64,000 bases of DNA from Nocardia yamanashiensis NBRC 100130 (GCF_001613325.1 NZ_BDCD01000005.1:124001-188000); one strand, 5' to 3'; counted from the stretch's first letter, positions 36,802 through 46,316 are shown. Program-made: numbers and translations. The notes: generated from the letters alone by a model not told the origin.

Positions 36802-39216
36802 ATGGCAGAAGCGCACTCGCTGCTACCGCAGAGCCTGAGCCGAGCCTGGGCCGAAACCGCGCCGCCGGGCGGGCTCGGCGCGGTGGAACACGTCGTGATC
36901 CTCATGCAGGAGAATCGGTCGTTCGATCACTATTTCGGCGGGCTCGCCGGAGTGCGCGGCTACGGGGATCTGAACGCGCTGCAATTATCCAGTGGCCGTT
37001 CGGTTTTCCATCAACCCGATGGCGACGGTTTCGTACTGCCCTACCCCACCGCGCTGGAGAATATCGACGGCACCGATCATTCGGCGCGCACCGGGCACCA
37101 CGCCTATGCCCAAGGCCGCTACGACCAATGGGTTCCCGCCAAAGGCCCGGGCACGATGGTCCGCTACGACCGCGACTCGCTCGAGTTCTATCACCAGCTC
37201 GCCGAGGCGTTCACCATCTGCGACCTCTACCACTGTTCGGTGAACGGCCCGACCGACCCCAATCGCATGTATCTGTTCACCGGCACCGTGCGCAATCCAC
37301 TGGCGCTGGAGAACTTCGCCTTCGACTGGCAGCCGAAACTGTTCGGCAGCGCCCGCCGCATCCGCTGGATGCGCCGGTTGCCGCCCCGGCTGCTGGACCT
37401 GTACTCACCGCATGTGCGCGAAGCGATCTTCGGGCTGTCCTGGACCACCTACCCCGAACGGCTCGAACGCGCGGGCGTGAGCTGGCAGGTGTATCAGGAG
37501 TGGGACAACTACGGCGACAACTCCCTGGAATACTTCGCCCCGTTCCGGGCGGCGGCACGGGCCGCGCTGCAATACACCGATGCCGGACGTGGGGTGGCGT
37601 TCGAGAACTTCCCCTATTACTACGACGTGCTGCGGCAGCGCCCGGAACGCCGGCCGCAGCTCGAGGCCGCCCTGCGCCGTGGAATCGACGAATTGCCCGA
37701 CTACGAAAGGCAATTGGTGCTGCGCGGGCTGTTGCGGGAACCCGAGGGCACCGTCGTCGACCGGTTTCGCGCCGATGTGGCGGCCGGCCGGTTGCCGAAG
37801 GTCTCCTGGATCGTGCTGCCCTACCGGTTCTCCGAACACCCGAGTATGGGACCGCGCAACGGACAGGCGATCGTGCACGAGTTGCTCGACAGCATCTGCA
37901 GCGACCCAGAGGTATGGAACAGCACCGTCTTTCTGCTGAACTACGACGAGAACGACGGCTACTTCGATCACATCCCGCCTCCGGTGCCGCCGCCGGGCAC
38001 GCCCGAGGAGTACTTCGGTTCGGTGCCTATCGGTCTGGGCAGCCGTGTTCCGCTGCTCGCGGTGTCCCCCTGGAGCAAACAGGCGGTCTGTTCCGAACTG
38101 TTCGACCACACCTCGGTGCTGCGCTTCCTCGAACGGGTGACCGGCGTCGCCGAACCCAATATCAGCCCGTGGCGGCGCGCCATGTGCGGCGACCTCACCG
38201 CGCTGCTGGACTTCGGCCGCACCGCCGCGCCCACCCTGCCCGCGGCACGCGCGGCGGCGCCCCAACCGGAAAACGGCGTGCCACAGCGGGTTCCCACCCC
38301 GCAGCGGCTGCCCGAACAGGATCCCGGCCGCAGGTCCCGCATCCCGCTGCCGTATCGGCCGCGCGTCACCGCCCGCCAGCACCCCGCCGCGGGCACGGTG
38401 ACCATCGTCCTGGGCAACGAGGGCACCGCCGCGACGCACTACGCGATCCATCCGAACGCGTTCACCGCCTCGAGTACGCCGCAGCTGTTCGACGTCGGCC
38501 CGGGCGGCACCGTCATCCGGGAATTGCGCGCCCCTTCCGGCTACTACGATTACACGGTCTACGGTGCGGACGGATTCCAGCGGCGCTTCGCCGGTGGCCT
38601 GCACCGGATTTCGGGTGCGTGGGAAGTCACGGCCACCACCGCTGCGACAGCAGACCGGCAGCTCACCGTGACCTTCCGCAACGAGGGATCGACCGCAGCG
38701 GCATTCGTGCTGCACGCCAACGCCTATCGCGACGACGGCCCGTGGCCGGTCGAGGTTCCCGCCGGCCGGTGCGTGGATCGACTCTTCACCCTCGACACCG
38801 AAGCGGCCGGAGCGGGCTGGTACGACTTCACGGTCACCGCCCCGGCCGACCCCGCGTTCCTGCGCCGGATGCGCGGCTACGCCGAGAACGGCACGCCCGG
38901 TCTGACCGCCGCCGACGCTGCGCCCTTCGATCGGCTGCTGCTGGATCGATCCGTCTACGAACCCGGTCGCGATCTGATCGTGCACTACAGCACGAAACAC
39001 CCGATCAACCGGCATCGCCTGGCCGTCTACCCCGATTCCGGCGCGACGACGCACACCGTTCCCCCCTCGACACCCGTACGCCAGGTCATTTTGCCGCCGG
39101 GGCGCACCCGCGACGAGGTCGCCGTCGAGCTCCCGCCCTCCGGCAGCTACCTGCTGCACCACCTCGGCGACACCGATACCGCGCTGGCACAACCGATCCG
39201 CTTCCTGGTGCTGTGA
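36802..39216 (+). CDS. Phospholipase C of the PlcABC/acid phosphatase family, without signal peptide
   Basis: Enzyme of 804 residues. The catalytic domain (about 30-480) has EHVVILMQENRSFDHYFG, NGPTDPNRMYLFTG, MGPRNGQAIVHELLD and ENDGYFDHIPPP, the metal/phosphate-binding segments of phosphocholine-preferring phospholipases. The C-terminal part has two DUF756-like domains (about 530-610 and 620-695) and a third beta-rich domain to the end. Family members normally begin with a Tat signal; here the protein starts only 29 residues before the catalytic core (LPQSLSRAW) and lacks it, and no such signal lies upstream in frame. Cytoplasmic location or loss of export must be considered. Confidence 0.92.
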   Translation: MAEAHSLLPQSLSRAWAETAPPGGLGAVEHVVILMQENRSFDHYFGGLAGVRGYGDLNALQLSSGRSVFHQPDGDGFVLPYPTALENIDGTDHSARTGHHAYAQGRYDQWVPAKGPGTMVRYDRDSLEFYHQLAEAFTICDLYHCSVNGPTDPNRMYLFTGTVRNPLALENFAFDWQPKLFGSARRIRWMRRLPPRLLDLYSPHVREAIFGLSWTTYPERLERAGVSWQVYQEWDNYGDNSLEYFAPFRAAARAALQYTDAGRGVAFENFPYYYDVLRQRPERRPQLEAALRRGIDELPDYERQLVLRGLLREPEGTVVDRFRADVAAGRLPKVSWIVLPYRFSEHPSMGPRNGQAIVHELLDSICSDPEVWNSTVFLLNYDENDGYFDHIPPPVPPPGTPEEYFGSVPIGLGSRVPLLAVSPWSKQAVCSELFDHTSVLRFLERVTGVAEPNISPWRRAMCGDLTALLDFGRTAAPTLPAARAAAPQPENGVPQRVPTPQRLPEQDPGRRSRIPLPYRPRVTARQHPAAGTVTIVLGNEGTAATHYAIHPNAFTASSTPQLFDVGPGGTVIRELRAPSGYYDYTVYGADGFQRRFAGGLHRISGAWEVTATTAATADRQLTVTFRNEGSTAAAFVLHANAYRDDGPWPVEVPAGRCVDRLFTLDTEAAGAGWYDFTVTAPADPAFLRRMRGYAENGTPGLTAADAAPFDRLLLDRSVYEPGRDLIVHYSTKHPINRHRLAVYPDSGATTHTVPPSTPVRQVILPPGRTRDEVAVELPPSGSYLLHHLGDTDTALAQPIRFLVL

Positions 39217-39228
39217 GCCAGACGGAGG

Positions 39229-39579
39229 TCAGTGCCAGAGGGCCGCGACGAACACGTTCACGATCGCCAGTCCGCCCGCGGCGTGCGTCATCCACGGCAC
39301 GGCCTTGCCGCGCTTGGCATCCGCGCGCCCGACTTCGGCGAGGCCGGCGACCGCGACCGAGATCACCAGCTTCACAACGATCTTGGTCATATTGGGGTCC
39401 TTGCCGAGCGAATCGATCGACTCGGCCAGGCCGACCAGGATGATGCCGGTCAGCAGCTGGGCCCGCGCGCCCCAGACCATCAGCTCGGACACGCGCGGCT
39501 GGGCGGCGGCGTATCCGCCGACCACGGCCGCCATACCCAGCAGATGAGCGACTACCACCAGGTTGTAGACGAAGTCCAT
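39229..39579 (-). CDS. Hypothetical four-helix membrane protein
   Basis: Protein of 116 residues with four hydrophobic segments; the first is VYNLVVVAHLLGMAAVVGGY. It resembles small actinobacterial integral membrane proteins without assigned function. Start at ATG 39579 is natural; the ORF could begin three codons earlier. It is convergent with the phospholipase gene, 12 bp apart, and divergent from the glycosyltransferase gene. Confidence 0.75.
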   Translation of the reverse strand: MDFVYNLVVVAHLLGMAAVVGGYAAAQPRVSELMVWGARAQLLTGIILVGLAESIDSLGKDPNMTKIVVKLVISVAVAGLAEVGRADAKRGKAVPWMTHAAGGLAIVNVFVAALWH

Positions 39580-39756
39580 ACCGCACACGGTAGTTGATCA
39601 CCACGGTGCAACGACAGCCGGTAGTAAGGAAACCGGCAGCTGATCGGGCCGACCGCCGGGTTTCACCGGGAAAGCCTTCGGGTAGTCCACACCCAGGGCT
39701 CTTCGATGTTGGAGGGTCAACGGTTCGTGGGCGGTCAGTCGGCTAGGAGAACTCAG

Positions 39757-40746
39757 GTGGCGGTTGTACTCGTGCTGCGAGCACGCGGACTGGGTGATCT
39801 GCTCACCGCGGTCCCCGCGCTGCGCGCACTGCGCCGGGCCAGGCCCGACGATCACATCGCGCTCGCCGCGCCGCACCGGCTCAAACCCATCGTCGATCTG
39901 ATCGCCTCCGTCGATGAGATGGTGCCCGTCGGCGAAGCCACCGGCATGCGCTGGGACGGCGCGCCGCCCGCGCTGGCGGTGAACCTGCACGGCGCCGGGG
40001 CCGAGGGGATCGTCGAGCTGGTGCGCACCCGGCCCGCACGCATTCTCACCTACCGTAATCCGGCCTTCCCGGAGTTGGCCGGACCGGACTGGCAGCCCGA
40101 TATGCACGATGTGGACCGCTGGTGCCATCTGCTCGAATCCGACGGGATCACCGCCGACCGCCGCAATCTCGGCCTGGTCCCGCCGGTCGCCACCACCAGC
40201 CATCGCGATGCGGTGGTGGTGCACATCGGGGCGAGCGCCGCCGCCCGGCGCTGGCCGGCCGACCGCTTCGCCGCCGTCATCCGGCATCTGCTGGTGCAGG
40301 GGCGCGAGGTCATCCTCACCGGCGACGATTCCGAACGCGATATCGCCCTCGAAGTCGCCCATCGCGCCGGGCTCGCGCCCGCGCGGGTGGCGGCCGGGCA
40401 GCAGAACCTCATCGAACTCGCGGCCACCGTCGCCGAATCGGCGCTCGTGGTGTGCGGGGACACCGGGGTCGCGCATCTGGCCACGGCTTTCGGCACCCGC
40501 ACCGTGCTGCTGTTCGGGCCCACCCCGCCCAGCCGCAACGGCCCACCGCCGCATCTGCTCGGCCGGCACGCCGTGCTGTGGGCCGGGCAGACCGGCGATC
40601 CCGACGGGCACGAGGTGGATGCGGGACTGCTCAAGATCGGGGTGCCCGAGGTGCTCAACGCGGTGGACAAGCAACTGCGCAAAAGGCCCTGGCCCGGAAC
40701 GGGATTGGATCGGCGCGGGCAGCAGGCGTATCGGCGGGTGGGCTGA
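39757..40746 (+). CDS. Glycosyltransferase family 9 protein
   Basis: GT-B fold enzyme of 329 residues like heptosyltransferases. The N-terminal LVLRARGLGDLLTAVPALRALR is the classic ADP-heptose/GT9 motif, and CGDTGVAHLATAFGTRTVLLFGPTPPSRNGPP is the donor-binding C-terminal motif. GTG 39757 is chosen because AGGAGA lies 7 bp before; an ATG 51 bp upstream gives a weak extension. In mycobacteria-related bacteria such proteins transfer sugars without lipopolysaccharide; the acceptor is unknown. Confidence 0.9.
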   Translation: MAVVLVLRARGLGDLLTAVPALRALRRARPDDHIALAAPHRLKPIVDLIASVDEMVPVGEATGMRWDGAPPALAVNLHGAGAEGIVELVRTRPARILTYRNPAFPELAGPDWQPDMHDVDRWCHLLESDGITADRRNLGLVPPVATTSHRDAVVVHIGASAAARRWPADRFAAVIRHLLVQGREVILTGDDSERDIALEVAHRAGLAPARVAAGQQNLIELAATVAESALVVCGDTGVAHLATAFGTRTVLLFGPTPPSRNGPPPHLLGRHAVLWAGQTGDPDGHEVDAGLLKIGVPEVLNAVDKQLRKRPWPGTGLDRRGQQAYRRVG

Positions 40747-40770
40747 GCACCCACCGGCATGCGGCGCGTG

Positions 40771-41409
40771 TCAGGTCCGGCGTGAGATGACCATGAGGTA
40801 TTCGCACGGCGCGTCGGTGCGGTTGGCGAAGCCGTGGTCGGCGTCGGCCTGGAAATACACCGAATCGCCCGCGTGCAGGGTTTCGCTGATGCCGCCGATC
40901 GCGACCGTGAGAGTGCCGGACAGGACCACCAGCTGCTTCTCGGTGCCCGGCGGATACGCCGGCAGCAGACCGGTGGAGACCTGCGCGGGCAGATAGTGCA
41001 CGACCAGCTCGCCCGCCCCCGCACCCGGCACCGGCGAGACGATATACCGTTCGAACCCGGTATCCGGATCACGGAATACCGGGCGCTCGTTCTTGCGCAG
41101 CACCACGGCCACATTCGACGCGGCACCGGCCGGACCGCCGACCAGATCCGAGAGCGAGGCGCCGAGTGCGTGCGCGATCCGCGAGGCGACGCCGATGGTC
41201 GGGCTCTTCTCACCGCGCTCGACCTTCGACAGCATCGCCCGGCTCACCGATGACTGGATCGACAGCTGCTCGAGGGTCAAGCCCGCCTCCTCGCGGCGGC
41301 GCCGCACATTGATACCGAAAGCGCCCGCCAGATCATCACTCTGCGGTGCCTCGTCCGCGCCGTGCTCGGCCAATCGTGCTCCTCGATCGATGGATGCGTC
41401 GCCGCCCAC
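40771..41409 (-). CDS. XRE-cupin transcriptional regulator
   Basis: Regulator of 212 residues: helix-turn-helix at about 45-70 (TLEQLSIQSSVSRAMLSKVERGEKSPT) and a C-terminal cupin (about 125-205) with GDSVYFQADADHGFANRT. This domain pair is common in regulators of amino-acid, polyamine or metabolite genes. It is divergent from the MBL hydrolase; a 16-bp palindrome lies between them, so it probably controls both. Start is GTG 41409; later GTG codons are possible. Confidence 0.93.
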   Translation of the reverse strand: MGGDASIDRGARLAEHGADEAPQSDDLAGAFGINVRRRREEAGLTLEQLSIQSSVSRAMLSKVERGEKSPTIGVASRIAHALGASLSDLVGGPAGAASNVAVVLRKNERPVFRDPDTGFERYIVSPVPGAGAGELVVHYLPAQVSTGLLPAYPPGTEKQLVVLSGTLTVAIGGISETLHAGDSVYFQADADHGFANRTDAPCEYLMVISRRT

Positions 41410-41437
41410 AGTGTATGTTTCTCCTAAAGTAGATCAC

Positions 41438-41453
41438 GTCTTCTATCGAAGAC
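41438..41453. promoter_or_regulatory. Candidate operator between XRE-cupin and MBL genes
   Basis: GTCTTC-TATC-GAAGAC, six-base perfect arms with a 4-base spacer, 34 bp before the MBL start and 29 bp before the regulator start. Confidence 0.6.
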
Positions 41454-41486
41454 ATGCGGTATGTGCTCAACCCGATGGAGGTTCCC

Positions 41487-42305
41487 ATGCGTTTCGTCTC
41501 GAGCGGCCGGCACCATGCCCGCTTCGAATTCGGTGAGCTGCAGGTGATTTCGCTGCGGGACGGGTACATCGACATGCCGCCGACCCGACTGCGCGACGAG
41601 GACGGGCGCACGTTCTACCAACTCCCGGCCGCGGTGCCGCTGGTCGAGGACAATCTGCGGCTGGCGGTCAACGCCTTCTATATCGATGACGGCGTGCGCT
41701 CACTGCTGATCGACACCGGCGGGTCGAACGTCTGGCACGACCCCACCATAGGATTGATCTACGACGCGCTCGAGGAAGCGGGCATCGACCCGGCGACGAT
41801 CACCGATGTCGGCATCACGCACCGGCACGAGGATCACGTGAGCGGGCTGATCGCCCCGGACGGTACGCAGGCATTCGGGAAACTCGAGCGGATCTGGATG
41901 GGCGCGGGCGACATCTCCGTATTCGACGGCCGGCTCGAACCACTGCGCGAGCGGGTCGTCGCCGTCTCGGCACCGATGCCGATCCACGACTGGGCCACCG
42001 CGATCCCGACACCCGGCCACACTCCCGGGCACACCGTCTTCGAGATCCGCGGCAGCGCCGGACGCCTGCTGGTGTGGGGCGACACCGTGCACGTTCCCAC
42101 CCTGCAGTTCGATCGCCCGCGGGTGACGTGGGAGTACGACGGCGACCAGGCGCAGGCCCGGGCGGCGCGGGCAGGATTGCTCGAACAGCTCAGCCGCCCG
42201 GACCATTTCGTCGCCGGCGCGCACCTGGACTCCCCCGGCATCGCCCGCGTCACCCCGGCCGGGGACGGGTACACACTGCAGTACCTCGCCCCACCGATCG
42301 GCTGA
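41487..42305 (+). CDS. MBL-fold metallo-hydrolase
   Basis: Metallo-beta-lactamase-fold protein of 272 residues. Metal ligands: THRHEDHVSG (HxHxDH), GHTPGH, GDTVH and the C-terminal AGAHLDSPG. The arrangement resembles AHL-lactonase-like and other small-molecule hydrolases. GGAGG 7 bp before ATG 41487 decides the start. Controlled probably by the divergent XRE-cupin regulator; substrate unknown. Confidence 0.9.
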   Translation: MRFVSSGRHHARFEFGELQVISLRDGYIDMPPTRLRDEDGRTFYQLPAAVPLVEDNLRLAVNAFYIDDGVRSLLIDTGGSNVWHDPTIGLIYDALEEAGIDPATITDVGITHRHEDHVSGLIAPDGTQAFGKLERIWMGAGDISVFDGRLEPLRERVVAVSAPMPIHDWATAIPTPGHTPGHTVFEIRGSAGRLLVWGDTVHVPTLQFDRPRVTWEYDGDQAQARAARAGLLEQLSRPDHFVAGAHLDSPGIARVTPAGDGYTLQYLAPPIG

Positions 42306-42317
42306 TCAGCCCGGCCG

Positions 42318-43217
42318 CTACCCGGGAGTCGGCGTCCGGTCGGCGGGCCAGGCGTTGACGGTGAGCGCGAGCATCACCAAGGCGATGCCCAAGACTTCGG
42401 TGAACGTGGGCCACTGCCCCAGGGCGATCGCGCCGACCACGGTCGCGGTCGCCGGGAGCAGCGCCAGCAGCAGGGCGAAGCGGGCGCGACCGACCCGCTC
42501 CAGCACCAGCTGATCGAGACCGTAGGGGACGGCACTGGAGAGAATGCCCACACCCGCCCCGAGGAGCCAGATGCGTGGGTCGGCGAAAACGCTTGCGTCG
42601 ATGCGGGTTTGGCGGGTGAGCAGGATCGGGGCGAGCACGGCGGCGGCGATGGTCATGCCGACGGCCAGGGAATCCATGCCCGCACCGGCATCGGCCACCC
42701 GCTTGCCCAGCAGGATGTAGCCCGCCCACATGGCCGCCGCGCCGAGGGCGAAGGCGGCGCCGGCCGCGTCCGCGCTCAATGTGACCCCGGCCAGCAGGAT
42801 CACGCCGATCGCCACCAGCAGTACAGCCAGCCCGTCGCGGGCGCGCCGCGAGCCGAGGGTGGCCACCGCGATCGGCCCCAGGAATTCGATGGCCACCGCC
42901 GTGCCGAGCGGGATCCGCGCGATCGCTTCATAGAAGGCGATATTCATGGCGACCGTGACAACGCCGAATCCGGCCGCCACCGCGACCGCCCGGCGCGTCC
43001 ACGGTTGCCGCCACGGCCGCCGCCAGGCCAGCAGCGCCAGACCCGCCGCGGCCGCGCGCAGCCAGGCCACGGTGGCGGGCTCGACGGTATCGAACAGGAA
43101 CACCCCCAGCGCCGCGCCCGCGTACATCGACACCGCGCCGACCACGAACACCAGCGGCACCGACCACCCGGGCAATTGCCTGCGGCGGGGCACTGCGGTG
43201 TCGACGGTCGCACTCAT
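42318..43217 (-). CDS. EamA-family (DMT) transporter
   Basis: Ten-helix drug/metabolite transporter of 299 residues; two EamA repeats (about 15-145 and 155-290). The segments GTAVAIEFLGPIAVATLGSRR and AVPYGLDQLVLERVGRARFALLLALLPATATVVG match RhtA-type exporters of amino acids or metabolites. Convergent with the MBL gene, 12 bp between stops. The ArsR gene lies 134 bp upstream on the same strand. Confidence 0.92.
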   Translation of the reverse strand: MSATVDTAVPRRRQLPGWSVPLVFVVGAVSMYAGAALGVFLFDTVEPATVAWLRAAAAGLALLAWRRPWRQPWTRRAVAVAAGFGVVTVAMNIAFYEAIARIPLGTAVAIEFLGPIAVATLGSRRARDGLAVLLVAIGVILLAGVTLSADAAGAAFALGAAAMWAGYILLGKRVADAGAGMDSLAVGMTIAAAVLAPILLTRQTRIDASVFADPRIWLLGAGVGILSSAVPYGLDQLVLERVGRARFALLLALLPATATVVGAIALGQWPTFTEVLGIALVMLALTVNAWPADRTPTPG

Positions 43218-43351
43218 GCCGCCACCCTAACGGCCGCCCCCGACGCCGGAATCGGTCCGAGCGCAAAGGAACTCGCGGGGCAGTGCACACCGCCCCGCGT
43301 TCAGGAGATCGCGGCCAGGGCCGCGCCGGGCGCGGAACGACCCCGGCGGGC

Positions 43352-43678
43352 TCACGGCTCCGGGGCGTCGGTGCGGGCGGTCGACAGCGCGGCGGAGTAG
43401 GCGGCGATGGCACTGGGCCAGAACTGCTCGAGGTAGTCGCGGGCATCGGCCAGCCCGCGCGGGTCCAGTGAGTACAGGCGGCGATTACCCGAGGGCCGCA
43501 CCATCACCAGGCGCGCATCCCGCAGCACCTTCAAATGCTGAGAGATAGCCGAACTGGTCACCCCCAGTGCTTCGGCGAGCTCCCCCACCGACCTGTTTCC
43601 CTGTGGCAAAGCCTCGAACACGGCCCGCCGAGTGGGGTCGGCGAGCGCGCTCAACACTTTCACTCCGTTAGTCGGCAC
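43352..43678 (-). CDS. ArsR/SmtB-family regulator
   Basis: Winged-helix repressor of 108 residues: LSALADPTRRAVFEAL at the N-terminus and recognition helix in LAEALGVTSSAISQHLKVLRDARLV. No metal-binding cysteine motif is visible, so it is likely of the metal-independent (SdpR-like) branch. GTG 43678 is the first start; GTG 43663 gives the more usual VKVLSALADPTRR beginning. It may control the EamA transporter downstream. Confidence 0.9.
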   Translation of the reverse strand: MPTNGVKVLSALADPTRRAVFEALPQGNRSVGELAEALGVTSSAISQHLKVLRDARLVMVRPSGNRRLYSLDPRGLADARDYLEQFWPSAIAAYSAALSTARTDAPEP

Positions 43679-43861
43679 TTAAACAGAGTGCCCGCGGACC
43701 CCCGCCGGGGTCAATACAGCACGCCCGGGCATTTCCCTACGTCATTCCAGAATCACCGGCGTGTCGTTATCGTGTCGTGACATATCAACTGGGCTTTTGT
43801 ACCGATGTGGTGGTCGTCACAGGGTTTCTGAACAGCAGCTGAGTTGGCATACCTTCGATGC

Positions 43862-44545
43862 ATGCCCGTAACCGTTCCGTTATCTCTCAGCCGCAAGGCC
43901 GGCAAGTACCGGACGGCCGCAACTCGTGCAGTGGCCGTTTCCGCAGTCGTCGCCTCCTCCCTCGGAGTGCTGGCGGCCGCCGACCCGAGCGCCGCGGGCG
44001 AACCCGTCAGCGATCAAGTAGCGAACACCGCGACCACCGTTGCCGCTCCCCTCGCCTTCACCCCGGTGGAAGCGCAGATGCCCCAGATCGTCCCGCAGGA
44101 AGTCCTGGACTTCCTGAACAACCTGCACGTCGAGCAGGCCCGCCCCAAGACCGTGCGCCCGGTGGCCGGTCCGCTCACCTCCGGCTTCGGCCAGCGCTGG
44201 GGCGCCGCGCACAACGGCATCGACTTCGGCGACGGCTTCGGCGCGCCGATCCGCGCCGTCACCGACGGTACCGTCATCGAAGCCGGCCCGGCCTCGGGCT
44301 TCGGCCTGTGGGTGCGCGTGCAGCAGGACGACGGCACCATCGGCGTCTACGGCCACATGCAGGACATCCTGGTGCAGGTCGGCCAGCAGGTCCGCGCCGG
44401 TGACGAGATCGCCACCGTCGGCAGCCGCGGCTACTCCACCGGCCCGCACCTGCACTACGAGGTGCACACCGCCCCCGGCGCGCCCGTCGACCCGATCCCG
44501 TGGCTGGCCGGCCGCGGCATGGACGTCGGCGCCCCCGTCGACTGA
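43862..44545 (+). CDS. M23-family peptidoglycan endopeptidase-like protein
   Basis: Secreted LytM/M23 protein of 227 residues. The N-terminal 50 residues form a signal peptide (basic head, hydrophobic run, Ala-rich cleavage region). The zinc site is complete: HNGIDFGDGFG (His, Asp) and the terminal HLHYEVHTA (HxH), with GYSTGPHLHYE. It probably trims cell-wall peptide crosslinks. The 183-bp upstream region holds no gene but probably its promoter. Confidence 0.92.
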   Translation: MPVTVPLSLSRKAGKYRTAATRAVAVSAVVASSLGVLAAADPSAAGEPVSDQVANTATTVAAPLAFTPVEAQMPQIVPQEVLDFLNNLHVEQARPKTVRPVAGPLTSGFGQRWGAAHNGIDFGDGFGAPIRAVTDGTVIEAGPASGFGLWVRVQQDDGTIGVYGHMQDILVQVGQQVRAGDEIATVGSRGYSTGPHLHYEVHTAPGAPVDPIPWLAGRGMDVGAPVD

Positions 44546-44610
44546 TACCCCGGCCTCCGGGAACTGAATGAGGGGTTCCCGGAACCGCCTCCCGCACAAG
44601 CGTTTCCAGC

Positions 44611-44639
44611 ACGGCCCCGGCGCACCCCGCCGGGGCCGT
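44611..44639. terminator. Hairpin after the M23 gene
   Basis: Stem ACGGCCCCGGCG / CGCCGGGGCCGT with a 5-base loop, then TTCTCAT. A second, weaker hairpin (CCGGGAAC / GGTTCCCGG) lies at about 44557-44583. Confidence 0.8.
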
Positions 44640-44717
44640 TCTCATACCCGGGTACTACGGGCGAACCGCACCGCCGGGTGAGGCGCCGCGCGGATCGGCG
44701 ACCATAACGTCACCGAC

Positions 44718-45797
44718 ATGAGCACCGCGCCTCTCACCCCCGGCACCGACCGGTCCCGCCACCCGCATCGCCCGCTGTTGTTCTGCACCGCCGTCATGGC
44801 CGCCCTCGCCGTCTTCTGCCTCCTCGCCATGACCGTCGACGACCGCATGCTGCTGGGCGAATCGGTGTGGGTGAAACCGCTCAAGTTCGCCGTCGCGTTC
44901 GTCCTCTACACCGGCACCCTGGCCTGGCTGCTGTCCTTCCCGCATCGCGGGCGGCGGCTGACCTGGTGGATGGGCACCGTCTTCGCCGTCACCGGCATCG
45001 TGGACGTCGGATTCATCGTGATGCAGGCCGCGCGCGGCACCTTCAGCCATTTCAATCTGCAAGCCGACGCCTACAACCAGATCGGGCAGAAGGTGTTCCA
45101 GTCCGGGGTGCCCGGGCTGTTCCTGGCGAACGTGATCATCGTGGCGGTGCTGTCGTGGCAGCGCATCCTGGATCGCCCGACCAGCCGCGCGGTGCACGCC
45201 GGGCTGTTCATCGCGGTGGCGGGCATGTTCCTGGGCTATTTCATGGGCTTCAGCGGCAAGCAGCAGGTCACCGACGCCTACGGGCGGCCGGTGGAGCTGG
45301 TGGCCGGGCACACCATCGTCGACGGGCAGCCGAGCGTGCGCGACGGGGTGGGCGGGATGCCGATCACCGGCTGGAGCACCGTCGGCGGCGATATGCGCAT
45401 CCCGCACTTCGCCGGCTTGCACGGCATCCAATTGCTGCTGCTGGCCGTGTTCGCCCTGGCCTGGCTGGGCCGCACCCGCGTGCCGTGGCTGCGGAACGAG
45501 CACGCCCGCGCCGATCTGATCTGGGTGCTCACGCTCGGCTACGCCGGAGTGGTGGGCATGCTGCTGTGGCAGGCGCTGCGCGGGCAGTCGCTCGTGCACC
45601 CCGACGCCGCGACCCTCGCCGCGTTCGCGACCCTCGCCGCCGTCATGGCCGCGGGCACCGGGCTGGTCTATCTGGTGCGTGGGCGCGGCACCCGGGCGAA
45701 CCCGGCCGCCGCACCGTCACATGCGGTCTCGGCCACCGACATCACCCAGCCGATCCCCGCGCACCTGATCAGCGCAGCCGCTCGGCATCGCGCGTGA
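44718..45797 (+). CDS. Hypothetical membrane protein, about 8 segments
   Basis: Protein of 359 residues with hydrophobic segments spread from residue 23 to 325. No family name recognised; the stretch FSHFNLQADAYNQIGQKVFQSGVPGL and the extracytoplasmic DMRIPHFAGLHGIQ look conserved. Its 3' end overlaps the 3' end of the convergent zinc-finger gene by 29 bp. Confidence 0.75.
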   Translation: MSTAPLTPGTDRSRHPHRPLLFCTAVMAALAVFCLLAMTVDDRMLLGESVWVKPLKFAVAFVLYTGTLAWLLSFPHRGRRLTWWMGTVFAVTGIVDVGFIVMQAARGTFSHFNLQADAYNQIGQKVFQSGVPGLFLANVIIVAVLSWQRILDRPTSRAVHAGLFIAVAGMFLGYFMGFSGKQQVTDAYGRPVELVAGHTIVDGQPSVRDGVGGMPITGWSTVGGDMRIPHFAGLHGIQLLLLAVFALAWLGRTRVPWLRNEHARADLIWVLTLGYAGVVGMLLWQALRGQSLVHPDAATLAAFATLAAVMAAGTGLVYLVRGRGTRANPAAAPSHAVSATDITQPIPAHLISAAARHRA

Positions 45798-46095
45798 GTT
45801 TCACCAAAATCGCCGCCAATTCGGTCAATTCGATGGTGTCGGCTCCCTCCGCGACCGCCGTGGCCACGTCCTCGGCGGCGCAGCGGGCCGCGAACCAGCG
45901 ATCGGAGAGGTCGGCGACCTCCTGGGCGCTGAGTACCACCGAATCCTCGGGAATACCAGTGCCCTTCACGCTGTTTCGATGTTCGTACGCCCGCTGCCGG
46001 CAGGACTGACGGCAATACCGACGACGACGGCCGAGTTCGGATTCGGCGATCTCCCTCCCGCACCACAGGCAGGACAGCAGGCGCGTGCGCGACAT
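45769..46095 (-). CDS. Small zinc-finger-like protein next to rbpA
   Basis: Protein of 108 residues. Four cysteines in CLWCG and YCRQSC (residues about 9-32) form a likely zinc site; the rest is helical and acidic (SAQEVADLSDRWFAARCAAED). It is divergent from rbpA, the same relation as Rv2049c to rbpA (Rv2050) in M. tuberculosis, although I cannot compare the sequences directly. Function unknown. Confidence 0.75.
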   Translation of the reverse strand: MSRTRLLSCLWCGREIAESELGRRRRYCRQSCRQRAYEHRNSVKGTGIPEDSVVLSAQEVADLSDRWFAARCAAEDVATAVAEGADTIELTELAAILVKLTRDAERLR

Positions 46096-46194
46096 GGTCC
46101 GTCACCTTAATGGTTTCGGCGCTCGCGCGGGTGGTGGGCACGCCGGGCGCGAGCATCGGTGCGCGACCGGTAGAATGGCAGGGTTCTCCGCAGG

Positions 46195-46220
46195 GGAACC
46201 GAAACGTGCGCGGCGGCGTT
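46195..46220 (+). promoter_or_regulatory. Candidate SigR/SigH-type promoter of rbpA
   Basis: GGAAC (46195-46199) and GTT (46218-46220) with an 18-base spacer, about 97 bp before the rbpA ATG. In Streptomyces rbpA belongs to the SigR thiol-stress regulon, which supports the call. Confidence 0.6.
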
Positions 46221-46316
46221 GACATGATGACCGGACATCACGACCGGGCATGACACCACGCCGTCGCAGTATCACTGATCTAGAACGTTGCCGACAGGCG
46301 AGAAGGGACCGCACTC

